64,000 nt of DNA from JABFSA01 sp963827515 (lineage in GTDB: Bacteria > Acidobacteriota > Vicinamibacteria > Vicinamibacterales > UBA2999): positions 62,001 to 126,000 of the forward strand of contig CAWHBF010000032.1 in assembly GCA_963827515.1 (NCBI GenBank), read 5' to 3'. The translations under genes were made by a program, and so were the position numbers. Below the pieces are notes generated by a model, which was given only the letters and a program-made list of their open reading frames with translations, searched no databases and had not been told where the DNA came from. How positions within the stretch are numbered: position 1 is the first letter of the stretch; each line of letters begins with the position of its first letter. Positions 60,626 through 64,000 of the stretch are shown here, in pieces.

Positions 60626-61359
60626 GCCGCATCCTCATCGTCGAAGACGAGGAGCACATCGCCGATGGGCTCCGCTACAACCTGATTGCAGAGGGTCATG
60701 AAGCGACCGTCGCCTCAGACGGCGAATCGGCCCTGAACCTTCTGCTTGGTCAGCGACAGCCGTTCGACGCCATCCTGCTCGACGTGATGCTGCCGGGGAA
60801 GGACGGCTTCGCGGTGGCATCCGAGCTGCGCGCGGCTGGTCAATACGTGCCGATCCTCATGCTCACGGCTCGCGACAGTGCGGAGGACGTGCTCCGCGGA
60901 TTCGAGGCGGGGGCCGACGACTACCTGCCGAAACCGTTCGAGCTGTCGATCCTGATCGCGCGGGTCCACGGCCTCCTGCGCCGACTCCGGTGGAGCGGGC
61001 AGGACTCGACCACAGGAGGCGCCGCCGCGCCCGATGCACCCGCCCGCGACATCTACGCGTTCGCCGGTCGCACGCTCGACTTCGGTACCATGGAGGTGCG
61101 CGTGCGGGACAAAGCCGCCCATCGTCTCACGGTGATGGAATGCGACCTGCTGCGGTACCTGGTGAGGAACGCCGGACAGCCGGTCTCCCGTCGCGCCATC
61201 CTGCAGGAAGTATGGGGCCTGCACGAGGGCGTGGACACTCGAGCCATCGACAACTTCATTGTCCGTCTGCGACGCTACATCGAGGACCGCCCGGCCTCGC
61301 CGAAGTTTCTGCAGACGGTCCGAGGGGTGGGATACAGGTTCGTGCCTGACGGGCGGTGA
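60622..61359 (+). CDS. OmpR/PhoB-family response regulator
   Basis: The 245-residue regulator has a receiver domain (RILIVEDEEHIADGLRYNLI) with phosphoacceptor Asp54 in DAILLDVMLPGKDG, the switch LMLTARDSAEDVLRG and K in DDYLPKPFE. The C-terminal winged helix reads LTVMECDLLRYLVRNAGQPV, VWGLHEGVDTRAIDNFIVRL and FLQTVRGVGYRFVPDGR. The ATGA overlap with the kinase shows they are one two-component system. Targets are unknown. Confidence 0.93.
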   Translation: MSRILIVEDEEHIADGLRYNLIAEGHEATVASDGESALNLLLGQRQPFDAILLDVMLPGKDGFAVASELRAAGQYVPILMLTARDSAEDVLRGFEAGADDYLPKPFELSILIARVHGLLRRLRWSGQDSTTGGAAAPDAPARDIYAFAGRTLDFGTMEVRVRDKAAHRLTVMECDLLRYLVRNAGQPVSRRAILQEVWGLHEGVDTRAIDNFIVRLRRYIEDRPASPKFLQTVRGVGYRFVPDGR

Positions 61360-61382
61360 GCCCAGCATCGTGTCGTTCACCG

Positions 61383-61564
61383 CTTCTGCGTTCTCCGTGC
61401 TCGGTTCGTGTTCAGGTTCGGTTCCATGGTTCGCGGTTCCTGGTTCGTGGTTCCAGGTTCTGGGGCTCGAGCCGCAGCTCATGAGAACGTGAACATCGAA
61501 CCAGAACCGGAGAAGCGAGAACCGAACGACCTGAACACGAACCGAGCACGTGAGAAGTCAGAAG
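61383..61564. repeat. Long imperfect inverted repeat (arms about 42 bases)
   Basis: The left arm (61383-61424, CTTCTG...GTGCTCGGTTCGTGTTCAGG) pairs with the right arm (61518-61564) with only small gaps. The 93-base centre has further GGTTCCTGG/GAACCAGAACC-like inverted pieces. It lies between the response regulator and the kinase gene, which point towards each other, so it may end both transcripts. There is no gene in 61360-61606. Confidence 0.75.
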
Positions 61565-61606
61565 CGTGAACGACTGTTTCCCTCGCGTCGCACCATCGCA
61601 CCGCTC

Positions 61607-64000
61607 TTAGCGCCTCGCCTCCCAGTTGACGACCACGGTGATCGGCGCGGATTCAGTGACCGGCATGCGAAGCAGAAACCGCTGACCATCGGGCGTGACG
61701 GTGTATTGATCGTGCCCAGGATCGAGCGTCAGGCCGGTTTCGAAGAGCACGCGAGGCACCCCGGACTCGACAGTTTCGCCGGCGGTGATGTCTACCGCCA
61801 TCATCTTTCCATCCGGAGCCAGATAGTAAAGTTCCCTCCCGTCACGCCTCCATCTCGCCTGCCCCCCACCGTTCGTAGAGATCTGACGCTTGCGATCACC
61901 CGCAGGGAACGAGACGACGAACACCTCCCAGTCACCAGATTCGTCGGAGTTGTACGTTAGCCATCTACCGTCGGGCGACACATGGGGTTCATTGGCTCGC
62001 ACACGGACGATCGAAAACGGCTTTCGGTCGCCGAAGAGCGGCAGGACATCGATCCTGCCTGGAGCGATGTGAGTAACGTAACGCCCATCGGGAGACCAGT
62101 CTTCCGACCACTTACCTTCGGTTGACGCTAGCAGCGGAGTCGCGGCCGACATCGCACCGACGTTCATTTCGAACAGATCCTGGTAGCCGCTACGGTCTGA
62201 CGTGAAGGCAATCCGACGTCCGTCCGGGGACCAGACTACGTCGCTGTCGTCGCCAGGCCCCGATGTGAGCCTCGTCATGACGTCGCGCTCTGAATCGAGT
62301 AACCAGAGATCGCCCTCGAGCGACGTGACGACCTGTCTGCCGTCGGGTGAGAGGTCGAACGAGAATCGATACGGTGCCGCCTTCCCGACGAGTCCCTGCT
62401 GTCTGCCTGTCCGATCAAACCAGGTGAACTGAAAGTTCGATGCATTGCCGCCACCTCGGTACGCCAGTGCACCATTCGTAGAAACGGAGAAGGAGCGTTG
62501 CCTGTTCCAGCGCTGTAAGAGATCTGTTGGGCGACGCGAATGGGTTCGCTTGTTAACGCTAGTGCCCGTTCGTCAAAACGGTGCGCGAAAGGTGTTCCCT
62601 CACGCTGATAGAACAGGTGGCCCGAAGCCAGTAGCGTTCTGGACGCGACAGCGAGGATCCGTGCGGCAGGACCGCCATCGAGCGACGCCACGTAGATGCC
62701 CTGGCCTTCGCCCGGGCCAGACAAGTACAAGAAACGACGCCCGTCGGCGAGGAAGGCTGGGTACCGACTGTAACTCCCAGTTGCAGTACCGTCGACGTCC
62801 AGGGCCTGGGGATCGCCGCCTGCGTCGGAGACCTGGTACAAGATATTCTCGGCTGAGAACACGATGACCCCATCACTGTTCCAGGTCGCGCCGTATTTGT
62901 TACCAACAACCAAGGCGATGTCCTGTGGTGGACCGCCGTCCACCGCAACCTTCTTCAGTCGCCGGGCCGCGAAGAACCCGATGTAACGACTATCGGGGGA
63001 CCAGAACAGCGTTCCCGCATCCTCCGTGCCATCGAGCTCCATGAGTTCCGTAGACGCGATCGACCGAACCACTATCACCGTTCGCGAACCGGAAGACGCC
63101 TGAAAGGCCAGCCAACGCCCATCCGGGGAGATCGCCAAGTTGGGGAATGCGAACCCCTGGGTACATCCCAGGCGCCGCGACGACGAACTGGATCTGCTCG
63201 GCCGCCTCGCCCACGCGGGGACGTAAGAATGCCGAGACAGCCACACCGATCAGGAGGACCATCGCCACCCCAGCGATGGCCCATGGCAATGCCCGCGCCG
63301 ACCTGCGCTCCGCAGGTACCAGCGACGTCCGTTCCGCGCTGGTGCGATTCGCCGTGAATCCACTCGAGCTGCGCCTTCAGGTCGAGTGCCGACTGCCAGC
63401 GTGCGTCGGGATCCTTCGCAAGACACCGCTTGACGAGATGATCGAGCAGTGCCGGGGCGAGTGGAACGAGTTCCGTCAGCGGGGGCGGCTCCCGTTCGAG
63501 AATCGCCGCGATGAGGCTCGCCTGGCTCTTCCCTTCGAAGGCTCTCCTGCCACTGAGCATTTCGTAGAGCACTGCGCCAAACGCGAAGATGTCGGTCCGC
63601 GCGTCGGCCTCCTGGCCTTCGAGCTGCTCCGGCGCCATGTACTGAAACGTGCCGAGGATGCTGCCCCGGCCCGTGAGCGGCTCGCCGTGAGCCGCGCCGA
63701 ATGGTGCGCTGACCGTCGGCGCCCCGCTGAGGTCCGGCTGAAGCCGGACACTACGATTGTCCCGTACGTAGTGTCCGCCTTGAGGCGGACCGACGACCTT
63801 GGCCAGGCCGAAGTCGAGGAGCTTCGCGCCGGCCTTCGTGAGCATGATGTTCGCGGGCTTCAAATCGCGATGCACGATCCCCTTGCGATGGGCCTTGTCG
63901 AGGGCGTCGGCGATCTCGATGCCGTAGCGCAGTGCCTGGTCGAGGGGCATCCCGGCGGGTCCGCTTCCGCCTTCGCCAAGGCTATGGCGGACAGGGCGCG
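61607..64000 (-). CDS. Ser/Thr protein kinase with TolB/PD40-like propeller, frameshifted and cut by the window edge
   Basis: The right part encodes an eukaryote-like kinase: ADALDKAHRKGIVHRDLKPA (catalytic HRDLKPAN), KLLDFGLAKVV and GTFQYMAPEQLEGQEADART, RTDIFAFGAVLYEMLSGRRA. After LEWIHGE a frame slip near 63352 leads to a TM helix (WAIAGVAMVLLIGVAVSAFL). Another slip near 63160 enters the propeller (FAFPNLAISPDGRWLAFQAS, TLFWSPDSRYIGFFAARRL). A third near 62500 leads to LAYRGGG, FDLSPDGRQVV and LTYNSDESGDWEVFVVSF to the stop at 61607. The N terminus lies beyond the window. Two repeats (63732-63790 and 63951-64000) sit inside the kinase domain and would add foreign residues. Confidence 0.85.
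63732..63790. repeat. Double-hairpin palindromic repeat inside the kinase gene
   Basis: GTCCGGCTGAAGCCGGAC (63732-63749) and GTCCGCCTTGAGGCGGAC (63773-63790) are near-perfect hairpins flanking ACTACG...CGTAGT, which also pair. The whole unit is an arrangement like a REP doublet. In the minus strand it codes for GPPQGGHYVRDNRSVRLQPD, which is not kinase sequence and follows DFGLAKVV directly. Confidence 0.82.
63951..64000. repeat. Palindromic repeat at the right edge, inside the kinase gene
   Basis: TCCGCCTTCGCC and GGCTATGGCGGA form a hairpin flanked by GGGTCCGCTT. It is translated in frame as HSLGEGGSGPAG just before MPLDQALRYGIEIADALDKA, where a kinase would normally have an E/R-rich alphaC-to-DE region. 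A further member of the GC-rich repeat families; it may continue beyond the edge. Confidence 0.55.

Overview
The window is a high-GC chromosomal segment with dense operons, mostly on the minus strand. The gene set suggests a member of Acidobacteriota, probably class Vicinamibacteria. Pointers are many small secreted catabolic-type enzymes with signal peptides, futalosine-pathway menaquinone synthesis (MqnD), HemQ, a Ser/Thr kinase with a TolB-like propeller, a complete ISC operon, and several families of GC-rich palindromic repeats, some inside genes. This assignment is inference from content; no rRNA, tRNA or other taxonomic marker is present.

Layout. 1-9371: secreted accessory proteins (a frameshifted secreted protein, a c-type cytochrome-like protein, a YncE-type remnant, two metallo-beta-lactamase-fold proteins, a VOC protein, an NTF2-like protein, a badly frameshifted amidohydrolase, a fumarylacetoacetase-fold hydrolase). 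9408-10235: mqnD. 10696-16656: the full ISC operon iscR-iscS-iscU-iscA-hscB-hscA-fdx-iscX, read on the minus strand, with a promoter/operator in front of iscR. 16812-19686: a sulfur-carrier cysteine pathway (cysM, JAMM protease, ubiquitin-like CysO/MoaD-type carrier, MoeZ), just upstream of iscR. 19752-23911: M16 peptidase, AlkA-like glycosylase, SIMPL protein. 24470-28629: a metal cluster (cupredoxin, ZIP transporter, copper oxidase; divergent DtxR regulator and outer-membrane protein). 28610-30402: HAD phosphatase, queD, queC. 30457-33393: overlapping nagA, PIN-like DUF5615 gene and deoxyhypusine-synthase-like gene. 33472: sigma-54 activator. 35055-47578: arginine biosynthesis (argG; then argH, a degenerate argG-like gene and argR on the minus strand, divergent from argC-argB-argD-NAGS-argJ-argF). 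47717-55127: fadD, pxpA, a sigma-54 promoter with a probable small RNA, a DGQHR protein, an acyltransferase, a secreted methyltransferase, a RodZ-like protein and hemQ. 55127-61359: lysC, xthA, a Cys-rich protein, a desaturase and a two-component pair. 61607-64000: a Ser/Thr kinase cut by the window edge.

Functional picture. The cysteine operon would supply cysteine to IscS, which sits directly downstream. The arg genes encode the acetyl-cycle route through argJ and are probably controlled by ArgR from a shared divergent region with an ARG-box-like palindrome over the argC promoter.

Caution on data quality. About eighteen single-base frameshifts are visible in otherwise well conserved genes, at least one in a G7 homopolymer. 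Many are likely sequencing or assembly errors. Genes with such breaks are listed at their reconstructed full extent.
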